From contig NZ_VDCY01000012.1 of assembly GCF_006517395.1 (NCBI RefSeq), forward strand, positions 1-64,000: 64,000 nucleotides of DNA. Reading direction: 5' to 3'. The notes under the pieces are model-generated. The model was not told where the DNA came from and ran no database searches. It saw only the letters and a list, made by a program, of their open reading frames with translations. Each line of letters starts with the position of its first letter. Position 1 is the first letter of the stretch. Below, in pieces: positions 1-9,785 of the stretch. The translations under genes were made by a program, and so were the position numbers. The stretch comes from Terrilactibacillus laevilacticus (GTDB taxonomy: Bacteria; Bacillota; Bacilli; Bacillales; Sporolactobacillaceae).

Positions 1-5
1 TGCGG

Positions 6-57
6 CATAGAAAAAGCACCTCCTTTGATTGATATATGTATCATAACAAGAGGTGCT
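6..57 (-). other. Hairpin with SD, possible start of an off-window gene
   Basis: On the minus strand AGCACCTC and GAGGTGCT form an inverted repeat (50-57 and 15-22) followed by a T-run, which would work as a terminator. The same bases contain AAAGGAGGTG, a good ribosome-binding site, ten bases before an ATG (6-8) that would open a reading frame leaving the window on the left. Both readings fit. Only three codons are visible, so no product can be named. Confidence 0.3.
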
Positions 58-162
58 ACGTGTTTAGTATGCGTTGTTTGAATGGGGGCTTACTATTTTT
101 TTATTTTTTTCCGCAATTAAAGACAAAAATAGCATGAAACGATCGCTTCTTGGAATCAAAAT

Positions 163-190
163 AAAAAAGACAGTTCATATAAGAACTGCC
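163..190 (-). terminator. Rho-independent terminator of rap-phr pair 1
   Basis: CAGTTC and GAACTG (171-176 and 183-188) form the stem. On the minus strand it is followed by a run of Ts, directly downstream of the phr-like gene. Confidence 0.7.
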
Positions 191-207
191 CAAAAAAGTG
201 ATTGCAT

Positions 208-342
208 TTAATTTACTATTTCAGTGTTATTGAATACAACACCGCGTTCTGTTTGAGATAGAGGTGAGTGAATGATACTTCCAAATAAACCAATTGCTGT
301 TAACAATATAAAAATAAAGGTGAGCAATTTACCATTTTTCAT
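208..342 (-). CDS. Phr-like signalling peptide precursor (44 aa)
   Basis: Small secreted-peptide precursor that would be exported, processed, re-imported and used to inhibit the adjacent Rap protein. The 44 residues have the expected layout: a lysine-containing N-terminus, a hydrophobic stretch at about residues 6-22, and a polar C-terminus. The tail contains TERGVV, close to the TERGMT that holds the B. subtilis PhrC/CSF pentapeptide ERGMT, but here the motif is followed by nine more residues. The start codon overlaps the rap stop codon by one base (TAATG), so the two are translationally coupled. The family and the pairing are well supported by position. The exact mature peptide is a guess. 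Confidence 0.75.
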   Translation of the reverse strand: MKNGKLLTFIFILLTAIGLFGSIIHSPLSQTERGVVFNNTEIVN

Positions 343-1439
343 TAAATGGCCTCCCCTATGATTTTCCGATTAATCTCAATGGCTTTACGATAATAGTGTG
401 TTGACTTCTCATATTGTTGAAGATTAAAGTAATAATCCCCTACCCATTCCAAATACTCTTCTAAGTCGACCCATAATTTTTGTTCTTCAAAATAGGCTAA
501 TCCTTCTTTAAACGCGACCTCAAAGTCTCCACTGTTCACTTGTCCAAATAAGTGATGGATGAGATCTAATTTTACTTGATACTCTTTATCATTAATCTCT
601 TTTGCTAGCTTTCTTCCTTTTACAAACCATTCTTCTGTGTCATTGGCTGCTAATTTATATTTTTCTCTAACAATCGTGAACAGTGTTTTTACCTGAAAGT
701 TCTTACTAAAATGACAATACTTTAAGGCGATTAAAAAATGATGAATGGCTTTTTCAATCTCACTTTGTTCTGAAAAAAACAATCCTAAATTATAATGAAG
801 GGCATATTGAAATCTTATGTCTTCTATTTGAAGAGAATCATGCTCCGCCTGGTCAAAGTAATTTCTCGCTTCAGGAAAGTTTTGCATGTCAATATAATTT
901 AGAGCTAATAGAAGTTTACAGTACGACCCATTTTTAAAATAATCACCTTTGTCTTTGTAGATCATTAAAGCTGTTTTTGCGTGGCTAATGGAAATAAGAT
1001 TTTGTTTCATTTGATAATACATCGATCCAATTTTATAATGAAACTCCGCTAACTCCACTTCGTCTGCAATAAGGGAGAGCAATTCTTCGGCTTTTTTATA
1101 GTAAGTAAGTGCTGTTTCATAGTCTTTGACACTATGTGCATATATTCCTGAAAAAAAGTTAAAGTAATACGTTAATAAATCATTCATATCTTCTTTAAAT
1201 GGCTGAACTTCGGTCATTAATGTTTTTGCGTGTTCATATTGACCTAGGAGGAGTTGATGTCTGAATTCTAGAAGTGAATAATAGATTGATAGAGAGGGAT
1301 CTTCCTCCATATCCTTCATCACTTGTTCAACTTTCAATTTAACTCTCTTCGCTTCATGTAACTGATCCTTTCGTATGTGACAGTACCAAGTATTCAGTAA
1401 ATGAGCAACGTCAGTTGAACGAATGATATTTTGATTCAT
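342..1439 (-). CDS. Rap-family TPR response-regulator inhibitor, copy 1
   Basis: Cytoplasmic Rap protein of about 365 residues, the usual family length: an N-terminal helical bundle followed by tetratricopeptide repeats that bind a Phr peptide. Rap proteins dephosphorylate Spo0F or block response regulators such as ComA. The segment MEEDPSLSIYYSLLEFRH aligns without gaps with MEENQNVLLYYSLLDFRH of the second Rap in this window. In that alignment a proline sits where the other has Gln47, the residue tied to Spo0F phosphatase activity in RapH. This copy may therefore act by binding rather than dephosphorylation (inference). Start: GGAGGAGG lies ten bases before the ATG. A TTG two codons earlier is also possible. 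A phr-like gene follows with one-base overlap. Confidence 0.85.
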   Translation of the reverse strand: MNQNIIRSTDVAHLLNTWYCHIRKDQLHEAKRVKLKVEQVMKDMEEDPSLSIYYSLLEFRHQLLLGQYEHAKTLMTEVQPFKEDMNDLLTYYFNFFSGIYAHSVKDYETALTYYKKAEELLSLIADEVELAEFHYKIGSMYYQMKQNLISISHAKTALMIYKDKGDYFKNGSYCKLLLALNYIDMQNFPEARNYFDQAEHDSLQIEDIRFQYALHYNLGLFFSEQSEIEKAIHHFLIALKYCHFSKNFQVKTLFTIVREKYKLAANDTEEWFVKGRKLAKEINDKEYQVKLDLIHHLFGQVNSGDFEVAFKEGLAYFEEQKLWVDLEEYLEWVGDYYFNLQQYEKSTHYYRKAIEINRKIIGEAI

Positions 1440-1555
1440 CTTCAAATGACCTCCTCCCTTTATATGTTCAATTATACAACTTTAATTATCCAATATATAC
1501 AATTTTCTTTCAATTCTTGCCTATTTTCTTAACTAAAATTTGTTTTTGTAACATG

Positions 1556-2350
1556 TTAGTCAATTTTTATTTGTCGAGGAACACGATTCGAAAAAGCTGT
1601 AATATGATCAAAGCCACAATCTTTGGCTATTTGGACCGCTTCATTGAAACCAGCTCCAACATCCTGCACTCTATGAGAGTCTGAACCTATTGTAAGGATC
1701 TCACCACCGAGTTCTCTATAACGTCGAACAACGTCTAATGACGGAAGTGTTTCTCCCACACCTCCACGGAGCCCAGAGGTATTGATTTCTATACCGATAT
1801 GTCTTTCAACCGCTTTAATTAATATTTTTTCGATCATGCTAGCATGATCTTCATAGCGGTAATAACCTAAAATAGGATGGGCATAGCGTTTCATTAAGTC
1901 GAAATGGGCAATAACGTCAATATCTGCGTAACTGACCAGTTCAAAAACTTCGCTAAAATAATGGGAATAAGCCGTTTCTGGTTCTCTCTTAATCACTTCA
2001 CGAAGTTTATGGTTATCAATATTGTGGACCGAGCCTAAGATAAAATCAAAATATTTGCCATCTAATTCTTTTTTATATTGATCCCTGAGTAAGTGGGGTT
2101 CACAAAGCTCAATTCCTTTTTTTATAGAAAGCTTGTCACCATATTGTTTTTGACAAGTGGCTATGTCATTAAAATAACGGTCAAAGTTCATATGGCCATA
2201 TGTTGAAGCCCTTGGGTTCACTGAGAAATGTTCCGTAAAACAGACCTCATGGATTCCTTTTTCTATGGCTTGTTCACAAACTTCTTTCATCGTGGCCTTT
2301 GAGTCAAAAGAATTATTGGTATGGTGATGATAATCATAAACAAGCATCAT
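1556..2350 (-). CDS. PHP-domain histidinol-phosphatase (HisJ-like)
   Basis: PHP-family metal-dependent phosphoesterase of 264 residues, the size of HisJ-type histidinol-phosphatase, which removes phosphate from L-histidinol phosphate in histidine synthesis. Visible metal-site motifs are the N-terminal HHHT (from residue 8), FTEHF, GSVHNID, AHFDL and the C-terminal GSDSH. No other his genes are nearby, so this could be another PHP phosphatase. Start choice: a TTG four codons upstream lies inside the ribosome-binding site TTGGAGG, so the first ATG of the ATGATG pair after GGAGG is taken. It is monocistronic, with a 330-base gap upstream. Confidence 0.75.
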   Translation of the reverse strand: MMLVYDYHHHTNNSFDSKATMKEVCEQAIEKGIHEVCFTEHFSVNPRASTYGHMNFDRYFNDIATCQKQYGDKLSIKKGIELCEPHLLRDQYKKELDGKYFDFILGSVHNIDNHKLREVIKREPETAYSHYFSEVFELVSYADIDVIAHFDLMKRYAHPILGYYRYEDHASMIEKILIKAVERHIGIEINTSGLRGGVGETLPSLDVVRRYRELGGEILTIGSDSHRVQDVGAGFNEAVQIAKDCGFDHITAFSNRVPRQIKID

Positions 2351-2622
2351 TTTAACCTCCAATCCGGCTTCTCCCGAGTCAAGAGGATGCCGTCTGATTT
2401 AATTCCGATTCAATATTATATAAAAACCATTATAGCATTTTTTACCTCTTAATAAATACTTTTCTGTTATATCTTCCCATTAGCTTGACTTATTGACTCG
2501 TGTAAAATCGACGTACGTATTGGCAATATAGAAAATGAACCATTTGTATATTCATAAACTACTTTTATAATGAAGGGTGTTTAGAAATTCCGAACTGTAG
2601 CTCTGTTGACTTGATAAAAAGG

Positions 2623-2655
2623 AAAAACGTCTAGTTCTTTAATTTGGCTAGACGT
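2623..2655 (-). terminator. Terminator downstream of NERD gene
   Basis: ACGTCTAG (2627-2634) pairs with CTAGACGT (2648-2655). On the minus strand the stem is followed by TTTTT, just beyond the NERD gene. The rest of the 2351-2681 gap holds no coding sequence that I can support. Confidence 0.75.
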
Positions 2656-2681
2656 GATCTCTTAATGTTATTTATGAGTTC

Positions 2682-3635
2682 TTATGCAAAATAATATAAA
2701 TTCTCAAGCCGTTGCTTAACTTCCTTTAACTCCGCCGCTGAAAGAAGCCATTCTTGAGATTGTAATTCTTTCCTTATAAAGAGATTTAAGTCTTTTGGTC
2801 CAATACATACTTGAGGCAAATCTCTTTCCGAATAATTACGAATCCGATGGTCATCCTTTGGTGAATCAAAATATAAAATAGGAACAACTTGGCTCGAATC
2901 CAAATCGAAAAGGGATCGTTCTAATTCTTTTGCTAAATCACAAAGTTCCCTTCCGATATTCATTTGGAGTTCAATATTTAATGTATTTTTAAACTCACCT
3001 GAAACGTCACTGCCTTTTTTTCTAGTTAGGATGAAAGTATGTTCACCATCCTTTAACTCCTCTTCATGAAAAATATCAAATAAAAAGTCAAGAGGATGGG
3101 ATAGTTCCCTTGTTAGCCCATGATAGACTCTTCCTTCCCAGTATTTTGATTCAATTAAATAAATACCAGTAGGCAGTAATAAAACATGACTTAATTGCTT
3201 TATTTTATTTTCTCCGTTAATAGTATAATATGGCAAAAAGATATTTCCGATGATCAACATATCTTCTTCTTGAATAAGTTGTTCATTGAGGCACAGTTTC
3301 TTAATATCCTTTAAGACTCGATACGTAGCTGCATCCTTTGGACATTTCAAACTTCGTTGTAGAAAGTTAATGTAATCCTTTTGTTTACTTAATTTCTTTT
3401 CATAGTTTTCTTGAATGCCAACAACTGTCATACTATGATCCTCAAGTAATCCTTGCATGGTCTTCTCTGATTCTTGTTCAAGTCGGTTTCTCTCTTTTTG
3501 AAGGGATAAAGCGACTTCTTTCTTACTTTGCTCGATTAAATGATAAGCCTCATTTTGAATTTTCTTTTGTTTTCTGAGCAAATAAAAACAAATAACGACA
3601 AGACTTATCAACATGATGATTAATATAAAAACCAA
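2682..3635 (-). CDS. Membrane-anchored NERD-domain protein
   Basis: Protein of 317 residues. Residues 1-20 are a membrane segment, followed by a charged, probably coiled-coil region (about 22-95) and a NERD (nuclease-related) domain (about 120-235) with the characteristic GIYLIESKYWEGRVY strand. NERD domains are thought to be nuclease-like; the substrate is unknown. The start appears to be a TTG, since no in-frame ATG lies nearer and AAGGATGG precedes it at suitable spacing. It stands alone, with its own terminator. The domain call is firm and the biological role is not known. Confidence 0.7.
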   Translation of the reverse strand: MVFILIIMLISLVVICFYLLRKQKKIQNEAYHLIEQSKKEVALSLQKERNRLEQESEKTMQGLLEDHSMTVVGIQENYEKKLSKQKDYINFLQRSLKCPKDAATYRVLKDIKKLCLNEQLIQEEDMLIIGNIFLPYYTINGENKIKQLSHVLLLPTGIYLIESKYWEGRVYHGLTRELSHPLDFLFDIFHEEELKDGEHTFILTRKKGSDVSGEFKNTLNIELQMNIGRELCDLAKELERSLFDLDSSQVVPILYFDSPKDDHRIRNYSERDLPQVCIGPKDLNLFIRKELQSQEWLLSAAELKEVKQRLENLYYFA

Positions 3636-3795
3636 AAGATATCCATCCTTTCACTATGAACATCTCTATCATACCAAAATTTGCTCTATACATTTGAATT
3701 GACGAAGATTTTTGATAGATTTCTAATATTTCATAGATTTTATTGATGATGGACTCTTAGAATGCCAGTTGGATATAGCGGTCAATCCGATCGGA

Positions 3796-4017
3796 TCATA
3801 TGACAAACTTAATGAAGAAATAAACACAAATAATGATCAAGATCCACAATGGAATACTAAACAAACAAGCAAATAGGAAACCTTTGAAAAAGGATGGTTT
3901 ATTTTCGTCGAACATATGAACAGCTCCTACTATTCTTAGTAAGAGCATTATTCCCAAATTAGCTAGAAAATAGTACTTCCTTTTACTTAAATCTAGAAAA
4001 CTCCTGATAGGAGTCAT
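3796..4017 (-). CDS. Small hypothetical membrane protein (73 aa)
   Basis: A 73-residue open frame encoding two hydrophobic segments (about residues 16-34 and 44-72) with a short basic N-terminus. It lies just downstream of the nickel permease on the same strand (23-base gap), so it may be the last gene of the urease-nickel transcription unit. The ribosome-binding site is weak. I do not recognise a family. The membrane-protein composition and position make it more likely real than a shadow, but this is uncertain. Confidence 0.45.
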   Translation of the reverse strand: MTPIRSFLDLSKRKYYFLANLGIMLLLRIVGAVHMFDENKPSFFKGFLFACLFSIPLWILIIICVYFFIKFVI

Positions 4018-4040
4018 GGGGCGAGGTTTTTAAGGAACGG

Positions 4041-5063
4041 TCAAGTACGATGGTTCATCCATTTCTCTTCTATTCTGAATACTTTCCAAATGACGACGGA
4101 TACGAACCAAGATCCAAGGAGAATAATCACCAATCCATAACCAAGATAACCTAAATCTAATCCACCAAGCCAATTCCAAAACGCTCCCTCTAAATGAAAG
4201 GTCGCTTTAGATACTTGAGCTAATTCCACAAAACCAATTAAGAAAGCAGCTGCAACAGAAACGGCTGTGACGGTGATATTGTAATACACTTTTCGAATAG
4301 GCGTATGGAATGCCCATTTATAGGCATGTGTCATAAAAATGCCATCAGCCGTATCCATGATATTCATCCCTGCGGCAAATAAAAGAGGTAGCGAAAGAAT
4401 ACCAATAAACGGCATTGCACTCTTAGCAGCTCCTGCAGATAGTGCGAGCAAGGCAACTTCACTCGCTGTATCAAATCCAAGTCCAAATAGAAACCCTAAT
4501 GGATAAACATGCCAACTACGAGAGACAAAGGAAAACAAAGGTCTAAATAGACGCGACATGAACCCTCGTTGGTCTAATAATTTTTCAAGTGCTAAGTGAT
4601 CATATGGATCGTGCTTCATACGAATAAAAAGTTTTCTTAAATCTACCAATATCATGAGATTTATCATCCCGATGATAACAAGAAAGATTCCGGAGACAGT
4701 TGCACCAATTGTTCCACCAATGTGTTCAAACATCGGCATATGTTTTTGTGCCCATCGAACAGATAAACCAAGCGCTAATGTCATGAGAAAAACAACCGAT
4801 GAATGGCCGAGTGAAAAGAAAAAACCAACACCTGACGCATCCTGTTTTTGTTGAACCAACTTTCTCACCGTATTATCAATGGTTGCGATATGATCTGCAT
4901 CAAAAGCATGTCTAAGCCCTAATGTATAAGCAACGATACCTAAACCTAAAATGGCTGGGTATTCTGATATGGACATAATCAAAAGAGAAATACCAACAAT
5001 ATGTACGACAATAGATGCCACACCAAAACCTAACCATTGAAATCTATGTTGTTCTTTCTTCAC
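4041..5063 (-). CDS. NiCoT-family nickel/cobalt permease
   Basis: Integral membrane transporter of the HoxN/NixA (NiCoT) family, about 340 residues with eight predicted membrane segments, importing nickel for the urease active site. The signature RHAFDADHI (the HX4DH metal-selectivity motif) is present, with the later family motifs LGFDTASEVALL and MDTADG. It follows the last urease accessory gene after about 110 bases, which fits a nickel-supply role. Start: GGAGGAG lies five bases before a GTG (5061-5063). The ATG six codons upstream has a poorer site, so GTG is preferred. Some Bacillus annotations call such a gene ureH, so I leave the symbol blank. Confidence 0.9.
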   Translation of the reverse strand: MKKEQHRFQWLGFGVASIVVHIVGISLLIMSISEYPAILGLGIVAYTLGLRHAFDADHIATIDNTVRKLVQQKQDASGVGFFFSLGHSSVVFLMTLALGLSVRWAQKHMPMFEHIGGTIGATVSGIFLVIIGMINLMILVDLRKLFIRMKHDPYDHLALEKLLDQRGFMSRLFRPLFSFVSRSWHVYPLGFLFGLGFDTASEVALLALSAGAAKSAMPFIGILSLPLLFAAGMNIMDTADGIFMTHAYKWAFHTPIRKVYYNITVTAVSVAAAFLIGFVELAQVSKATFHLEGAFWNWLGGLDLGYLGYGLVIILLGSWFVSVVIWKVFRIEEKWMNHRT

Positions 5064-5189
5064 TTCATCTCCTCCAAACATCTCTTTTTATAACTACTCA
5101 TCATGAGTTTGAACTGCATAACCAATTTGAATAGGTCACCATCTTATTTTGCTCATGTTTAAATTTGATTAGTGGTTTATGCTGCTAGG

Positions 5190-6008
5190 TTAATATTTTC
5201 GTAGTTCTGGAACAGCTCGTCCAAACCGTCTCTTAAAAAACTTCGAACACCCTTTAAATACATCTTCCAACTGTTTTGTATTCGTGGCTAATATTCGTAT
5301 TAGGATACCTGAGACTTCTAATCTTGAAAATCCAATCTGACATTCATCATAATCTCTTAATAGATGCTGAGATAATTCCTCTAAATATAAATCAATCGAT
5401 TGATCGATGATGGTAAGCGAACCAAAATGGGTATATCCTTCAAGAAAACCAATACCTTTGATTTTTTGGGTTTGCGGCATAAATCGCAAATGATCCAAGA
5501 CAACAAGTTTACCATCAATATAGATGTCTGATTTCAAATGGATCTTAGTATATGGAAATAATTCACCATCTTCAGACCATCCCGGAGTCATGGTTTCAGC
5601 ATAGAATAATGACGCGTCTTGAGACATATCAATGATGGTTTTTTGTTCATATCTTGCATCTTGATAAGCAATTAATGGATCTGGCCAATATTCTAATACA
5701 CTCCCGCTCTCAAGATGGAATCGATTTTCTTGGTAGATAGGATCCCGCATGGTCTTATACACTTTTGTCGCTGATTGCGTTGTTAACAGTAGTTCAGCAT
5801 CTTCTTGTAGATGAACGGAAATTATGTAACGATCCCCGTCAACATAGCCCCCGCCAGGATTTAATATGTAATAGCATGCCTGTCCACTATCATCGAGATA
5901 AAGTGGACGCATGACTTTAAAAGCCCCTTGAAAAAAAACCGATTCGGCTACCGTTCGATTGGTCTTTTTTTTCATGTGTAATTGGAGTTCGCCTGTCCAT
6001 CGGTTCAT
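5190..6008 (-). CDS. ureD: Urease accessory protein UreD (UreH)
   Basis: Scaffold protein of 272 residues that binds apo-urease and, with UreF and UreG, forms the complex that delivers nickel to the active site. Recognisable family stretches include YYILNPGGGYVDGD and LTTQSATKVYKT near the N-terminal third. It ends the accessory-gene run, 20 bases after ureG and before the nickel permease. The length is normal. The start ATG lies shortly after an AGGAAGGACG ribosome-binding region at the ureG end. Confidence is high from sequence and context together. Confidence 0.93.
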   Translation of the reverse strand: MNRWTGELQLHMKKKTNRTVAESVFFQGAFKVMRPLYLDDSGQACYYILNPGGGYVDGDRYIISVHLQEDAELLLTTQSATKVYKTMRDPIYQENRFHLESGSVLEYWPDPLIAYQDARYEQKTIIDMSQDASLFYAETMTPGWSEDGELFPYTKIHLKSDIYIDGKLVVLDHLRFMPQTQKIKGIGFLEGYTHFGSLTIIDQSIDLYLEELSQHLLRDYDECQIGFSRLEVSGILIRILATNTKQLEDVFKGCSKFFKRRFGRAVPELRKY

Positions 6009-6028
6009 GATTTGTCGTCCTTCCTCAT

Positions 6029-6649
6029 CTAGATGTCTTCGTTCATTCCTTGTAGTAAAGCATTTTCTTCAATCCACTGAATCACGTCATCCAGACCAGA
6101 TTCGTCTTGTAAATTTGTAAAAACAAATGGTTTTTTGCCTCGAAACGTTTCGGTATCTCGTTTCATAACATCTAAATTGGCATGAACAAAGGGCGCGAGA
6201 TCCGTTTTATTAATGATAAATAAATCTGACTTAATCATCCCTTGACCACCTTTTCGAGGAATTTTTTCCCCTTGGGCAACGTCGATAATATATATCGAGA
6301 AGTCAACAAGTTCTGGACTAAAAGTAGCGGCTAAGTTATCTCCGCCACTTTCCACAAAAATCAGTTCAATGTCTGGATGACGTTCTTTCAATTCATCAAT
6401 CGCTTCCACATTCATAGAAGTATCTTCACGTATGGCCGTATGTGGGCATCCACCCGTTTCAACACCAATGATACGACTCGATGGTAAAACGCCATTTTTT
6501 ATTAAAAATTCCGCATCTTCTTTTGTATAAATATCATTCGTTACGACAGCCATGCTTAATTTATCTTGCAAATGTCGAGTCAATTTCTCAACGAGCATGG
6601 TTTTCCCAGCCCCTACTGGACCGCCTACACCTATTTTGATGGGTTCCAT
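6029..6649 (-). CDS. ureG: Urease accessory GTPase UreG
   Basis: SIMIBI-class GTPase that couples GTP hydrolysis to nickel insertion into urease. Visible motifs are the P-loop GGPVGAGKT near the N-terminus, the metal-binding Cys-Pro-His in [11 protein letters not shown], the [16 protein letters not shown] segment, and the guanine-specificity NKTD. The length (about 206 residues) is normal. The start is placed at the ATG giving [11 protein letters not shown], as in relatives; a GTG three codons upstream is also possible. It sits between ureF and ureD, with short gaps. Confidence 0.96.
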   Translation of the reverse strand: MEPIKIGVGGPVGAGKTMLVEKLTRHLQDKLSMAVVTNDIYTKEDAEFLIKNGVLPSSRIIGVETGGCPHTAIREDTSMNVEAIDELKERHPDIELIFVESGGDNLAATFSPELVDFSIYIIDVAQGEKIPRKGGQGMIKSDLFIINKTDLAPFVHANLDVMKRDTETFRGKKPFVFTNLQDESGLDDVIQWIEENALLQGMNEDI

Positions 6650-6689
6650 CCTCTTCACCTATCCTTCTATCCTTCTGGATTTCAAAAGT

Positions 6690-7379
6690 TTAACTCATAA
6701 AAATTCGGACTGCCAAATGTTCATGCCGCATTTGGGCGATTTCGAGCCCTGGGGGTGTTGCCCCTAGATCATCGATGGACAGTTTCTTGATTCGGTCTGT
6801 CAGTATTTCAATTCGACTTTTCATGTCATGTAATAGTGTTTGGCCAGCTGTTTGACCGATTGGAATGCCTCTAACCGCATTCTGAATAAGACCAGATATG
6901 GTGCTGTATAAATAAGCAACAATCGTCTCTGTCTCTGATAGATGAAGCTCATAAGAGATCATCGCAAAGACAAGCGCTGGGTGCGCCTTGATGTGATCTG
7001 TTTTGATTTTTTGTTTGTACATATCAAGTATGGAGTTGGGGTAAAGGTCCTGACAAAGCTTAAGCAATCGCATGCCGACTTTTCGATTCGCTTCCCTTGA
7101 TTCCCTTGATAAAGATTGTGCATCTAATCTAACAGCAATTTCCCAAAAGTCCGTTAAGTGTCCTTCGCTTAAAGCTTGAAACCCTAGGTAACAGCCGAGC
7201 CCATCCGAAAAGCACATCTGATCCTCGGCATAAACCATGAGCCATTCTTTCATGGTTTGTTTGTCATGTACTTTCCCATCTTGAATATACGTTTCAAGTC
7301 CGTAAGAATGACTAAATTGACCCACAGGTAAATTTGAATCACAAAGTTGGAGAAGAGAAAGTAATTGTAAATTATCCAT
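6690..7379 (-). CDS. ureF: Urease accessory protein UreF
   Basis: Helical accessory protein of about 229 residues that works with UreD and acts on UreG GTPase timing during nickel loading. Family features are [21 protein letters not shown] at the N-terminus and IPIGQTAGQ with a basic tail at the C-terminus. The chosen ATG overlaps the end of ureE by eight bases, indicating translational coupling. A TTG four codons earlier is less likely because it adds residues not typical of the family. Confidence 0.93.
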   Translation of the reverse strand: MDNLQLLSLLQLCDSNLPVGQFSHSYGLETYIQDGKVHDKQTMKEWLMVYAEDQMCFSDGLGCYLGFQALSEGHLTDFWEIAVRLDAQSLSRESREANRKVGMRLLKLCQDLYPNSILDMYKQKIKTDHIKAHPALVFAMISYELHLSETETIVAYLYSTISGLIQNAVRGIPIGQTAGQTLLHDMKSRIEILTDRIKKLSIDDLGATPPGLEIAQMRHEHLAVRIFMS

Positions 7380-7827
7380 GGGTATGTCCAATATGCTTAA
7401 AGGCTTGTTTTAATTTTTTTTGTCTTTTTTCAAAAGGAATGCCTAATTTCTCAAGTAGCTCTTCCACTAAATAATCGTACTGAACGTACATCTCGGCCCC
7501 TTCAAATTGGGCAGGCAAATGTCTATTTCCTAACTGATGGGCAATCGTGCCCATCTCTTCGATATCCCGAGGTAAAATGGCCATGATTTCATCAGGTAAA
7601 ACATCCACTACAATCATGTTGTGGTCATCTTGAAACAGAATATCGCCTACATGAAGTTCCGAATACTGCGGTAAACGAATGCCTATTTCTCTTCCGTGGT
7701 CCGTCTTGACCCGTTGCACGCGTTTCAACAGATCACTACTCTCAAGATATACCTTTTCAACATGCTTTCCTTTTTTATCATCTATTGACCAGTCTTCGAT
7801 ATTCCCAATCACTTTTTCAATAATCAT
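7372..7827 (-). CDS. ureE: Urease accessory nickel metallochaperone UreE
   Basis: Nickel-binding chaperone of 151 residues that hands Ni(II) to the UreDFG complex. The C-terminus HIGHTHG is a short histidine-rich metal-binding tail, and the middle matches the UreE fold ([16 protein letters not shown], then the region following LPRDIEEMG). The start follows a GGGAGGAAG ribosome-binding site. Between it and ureC lies a MITE-like insertion of about 154 bases, so it sits farther from ureC (245 bases) than is usual, while overlapping ureF downstream. Confidence 0.94.
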   Translation of the reverse strand: MIIEKVIGNIEDWSIDDKKGKHVEKVYLESSDLLKRVQRVKTDHGREIGIRLPQYSELHVGDILFQDDHNMIVVDVLPDEIMAILPRDIEEMGTIAHQLGNRHLPAQFEGAEMYVQYDYLVEELLEKLGIPFEKRQKKLKQAFKHIGHTHG

Positions 7828-7918
7828 GCTGTTGTTTCTTCCTCCCTGTTTACCGATTGTGAAATTTTATTTTTTACAATATCGTTTTTGGCACTTTGGC
7901 TTAAAATTGTTTCTTAAA

Positions 7919-8072
7919 GTGAGTGTTCAAAAAGGTGACAAATTAGAAGCAAGAAGATCAAGGCGGCGCTGTTTTGAGGACCGGAATGTAGGTTTTTGCT
8001 ACATGAGGACCAGAAAAACAAGCCAACGCCGAGATTCGTAGCTTATCATTTGGTGACTTTTTGAACATCCTC
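7919..8072. mobile_element. MITE-like repeat R1, copy 1 (inside urease operon)
   Basis: Copy of a roughly 155-base element with imperfect ends (GTGnGTGTTCAAAAAGGTGAC on one side and the complement of GAGGnTGTTCAAAAAGTCACC on the other). It lies between ureE and ureC, and its last base is next to the ureC stop codon. Flanks TTAAA (7914-7918) and TTAGA (8073-8077) match at four of five positions, like an eroded target duplication. No transposase is encoded. Confidence 0.85.
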
Positions 8073-9785
8073 TTAGAACAAGAAATACTTTTGCGCCATC
8101 GGAAGCTCATCCACTGGGTCACATGTTATATGCTCACCATCCACTGTCACCTTATAGGTTTGTGGATCCACCTCAATATTTGGCGTCTTATCATTGAATT
8201 TCATATCCTTCTTTGTTAAGTTACGTATGCCTTTAACCGGTTTGACTTGTTTTTGTAGGCCTAGCGTTTCTTTTATATGATGTTCGTAAGCATAGGTGGA
8301 TACAAATGTAAGGCAAGTTTGCGTGAGGGCTTTTCCGAAAGCACCAAACATCGATCGATATAAAACGGGTTGTGGTGTCGGAATCGATGCATTGGCATCT
8401 CCCATCACACTATAAGAAACCATGCCACCTTTGATGATCATATCTGGTTTTGCACCGAAAAACATCGGATCCCATAAAACAAGATCTGCCACTTTACCCA
8501 CTTCTACAGAACCAACATAGTCAGAAATACCATGCGCAATGGCGGGATTAATCGTATATTTTGATATGTAACGTTTAACTCGATAGTTATCCCCCACCCC
8601 TGTATCTTCTGGGAGTTTACCACGTTGTTTCTTCATTTTATCTGCCGTTTGCCAAGTACGAAGAATAATTTCACCAATACGACCCATTGCCTGAGAGTCT
8701 GAGCTTGTCATACTAAAGACACCCATGTCTTGAAGAACATCTTCAGCTGCTATTGTCTCAGGACGAATGCGAGAATCCGCAAATGCAAGATCTTCAGGAA
8801 CACTCGGATTAAGATGATGGCACACCATCAACATATCAAGATGCTCCTCAATCGTATTCACTGTATACGGCAGCGTCGGGTTCGTTGAAGAAGGTAAGAC
8901 ATTTGGAAAACTTGATATTTTTATAATGTCCGGTGAGTGACCGCCCCCTGCACCTTCCGTATGGTACGTATGGATCACACGATCTTTGAAGGCTTCGATC
9001 GTATGTTCAACAAAACCGCCTTCATTAAGCGTATCGGTGTGGATTGCGACCTGCACATCGTACCTATCGGCGACATTTAATGAATGATCAATAGCAGCAT
9101 AGGTCGCTCCCCAGTCTTCATGGACTTTAAGTCCTATGGCACCTGCTTTAACTTGTTCAGCAAGCGGTTCATCGCTTGAGGCATGTCCCTTTCCTAGAAA
9201 ACCTAAATTAATCGGCAGGCCTTCTGCTGCTTCTAACATACGGTGAATATTCCATTCACCAGGAGTAATCGTTGTGGCTTTTGTTCCTTCAGCAGGGCCT
9301 GTCCCCCCGCCTATCATCGTGGTAATCCCAGACATAATGGCTGTTTCTACTTGATGAGGATTAATAAAATGAACATGCGTATCAATACCGCCAGCCGTTA
9401 ATATTTTCTTCTCTCCCGCAATGACTTCTGTAGAAGCTCCAATAACGATATCAACGCCTTCCATCACAAGAGGATTCCCTGCTTTTCCGATTTGACTAAT
9501 TTTACCGTCACGAATCGCAACATCCGCTTTATAAATCCCTGTGTAGTCAACAATAATCGCATTGGTTATCACTACGTCTGGAACGTTGTCGTCTCTGACA
9601 GCCAGTGGATGTTGTCCCATCCCGTCTCGAATAACCTTACCTCCACCAAAAACGACTTCATCACCATAGCGGGTATAATCCTTTTCAATCTCAATAAAAA
9701 GGTCTGTATCGGCTAAGCGGATCGCATCGCCCGTAGTTGGACCGTACAAATCTGCATATTGTTTTCTCGTCATTTTAAAAGACAT
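8073..9785 (-). CDS. ureC: Urease alpha subunit UreC
   Basis: Catalytic subunit of nickel urease (urea to ammonia and carbamate), 570 residues. The whole active site is present at the same numbering as Sporosarcina pasteurii urease: His137 and His139 (THVHF), the carbamylated Lys220 (LKVHEDWG), His249, His275, flap Cys322-His323 and Asp363. It starts in a one-base overlap with the ureB stop (TAATG) and ends with the normal [14 protein letters not shown]-like element begins directly after its stop codon, an unusual site for an insertion inside an operon that must still express the accessory genes. Confidence 0.98.
   Translation of the reverse strand: MSFKMTRKQYADLYGPTTGDAIRLADTDLFIEIEKDYTRYGDEVVFGGGKVIRDGMGQHPLAVRDDNVPDVVITNAIIVDYTGIYKADVAIRDGKISQIGKAGNPLVMEGVDIVIGASTEVIAGEKKILTAGGIDTHVHFINPHQVETAIMSGITTMIGGGTGPAEGTKATTITPGEWNIHRMLEAAEGLPINLGFLGKGHASSDEPLAEQVKAGAIGLKVHEDWGATYAAIDHSLNVADRYDVQVAIHTDTLNEGGFVEHTIEAFKDRVIHTYHTEGAGGGHSPDIIKISSFPNVLPSSTNPTLPYTVNTIEEHLDMLMVCHHLNPSVPEDLAFADSRIRPETIAAEDVLQDMGVFSMTSSDSQAMGRIGEIILRTWQTADKMKKQRGKLPEDTGVGDNYRVKRYISKYTINPAIAHGISDYVGSVEVGKVADLVLWDPMFFGAKPDMIIKGGMVSYSVMGDANASIPTPQPVLYRSMFGAFGKALTQTCLTFVSTYAYEHHIKETLGLQKQVKPVKGIRNLTKKDMKFNDKTPNIEVDPQTYKVTVDGEHITCDPVDELPMAQKYFLF

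Noticed and set aside
7679-8041. 120-codon open frame on the plus strand over ureE and the R1 repeat
   Set aside because: It runs antisense to ureE and through the repeat, with no ribosome-binding site and no protein-like composition.
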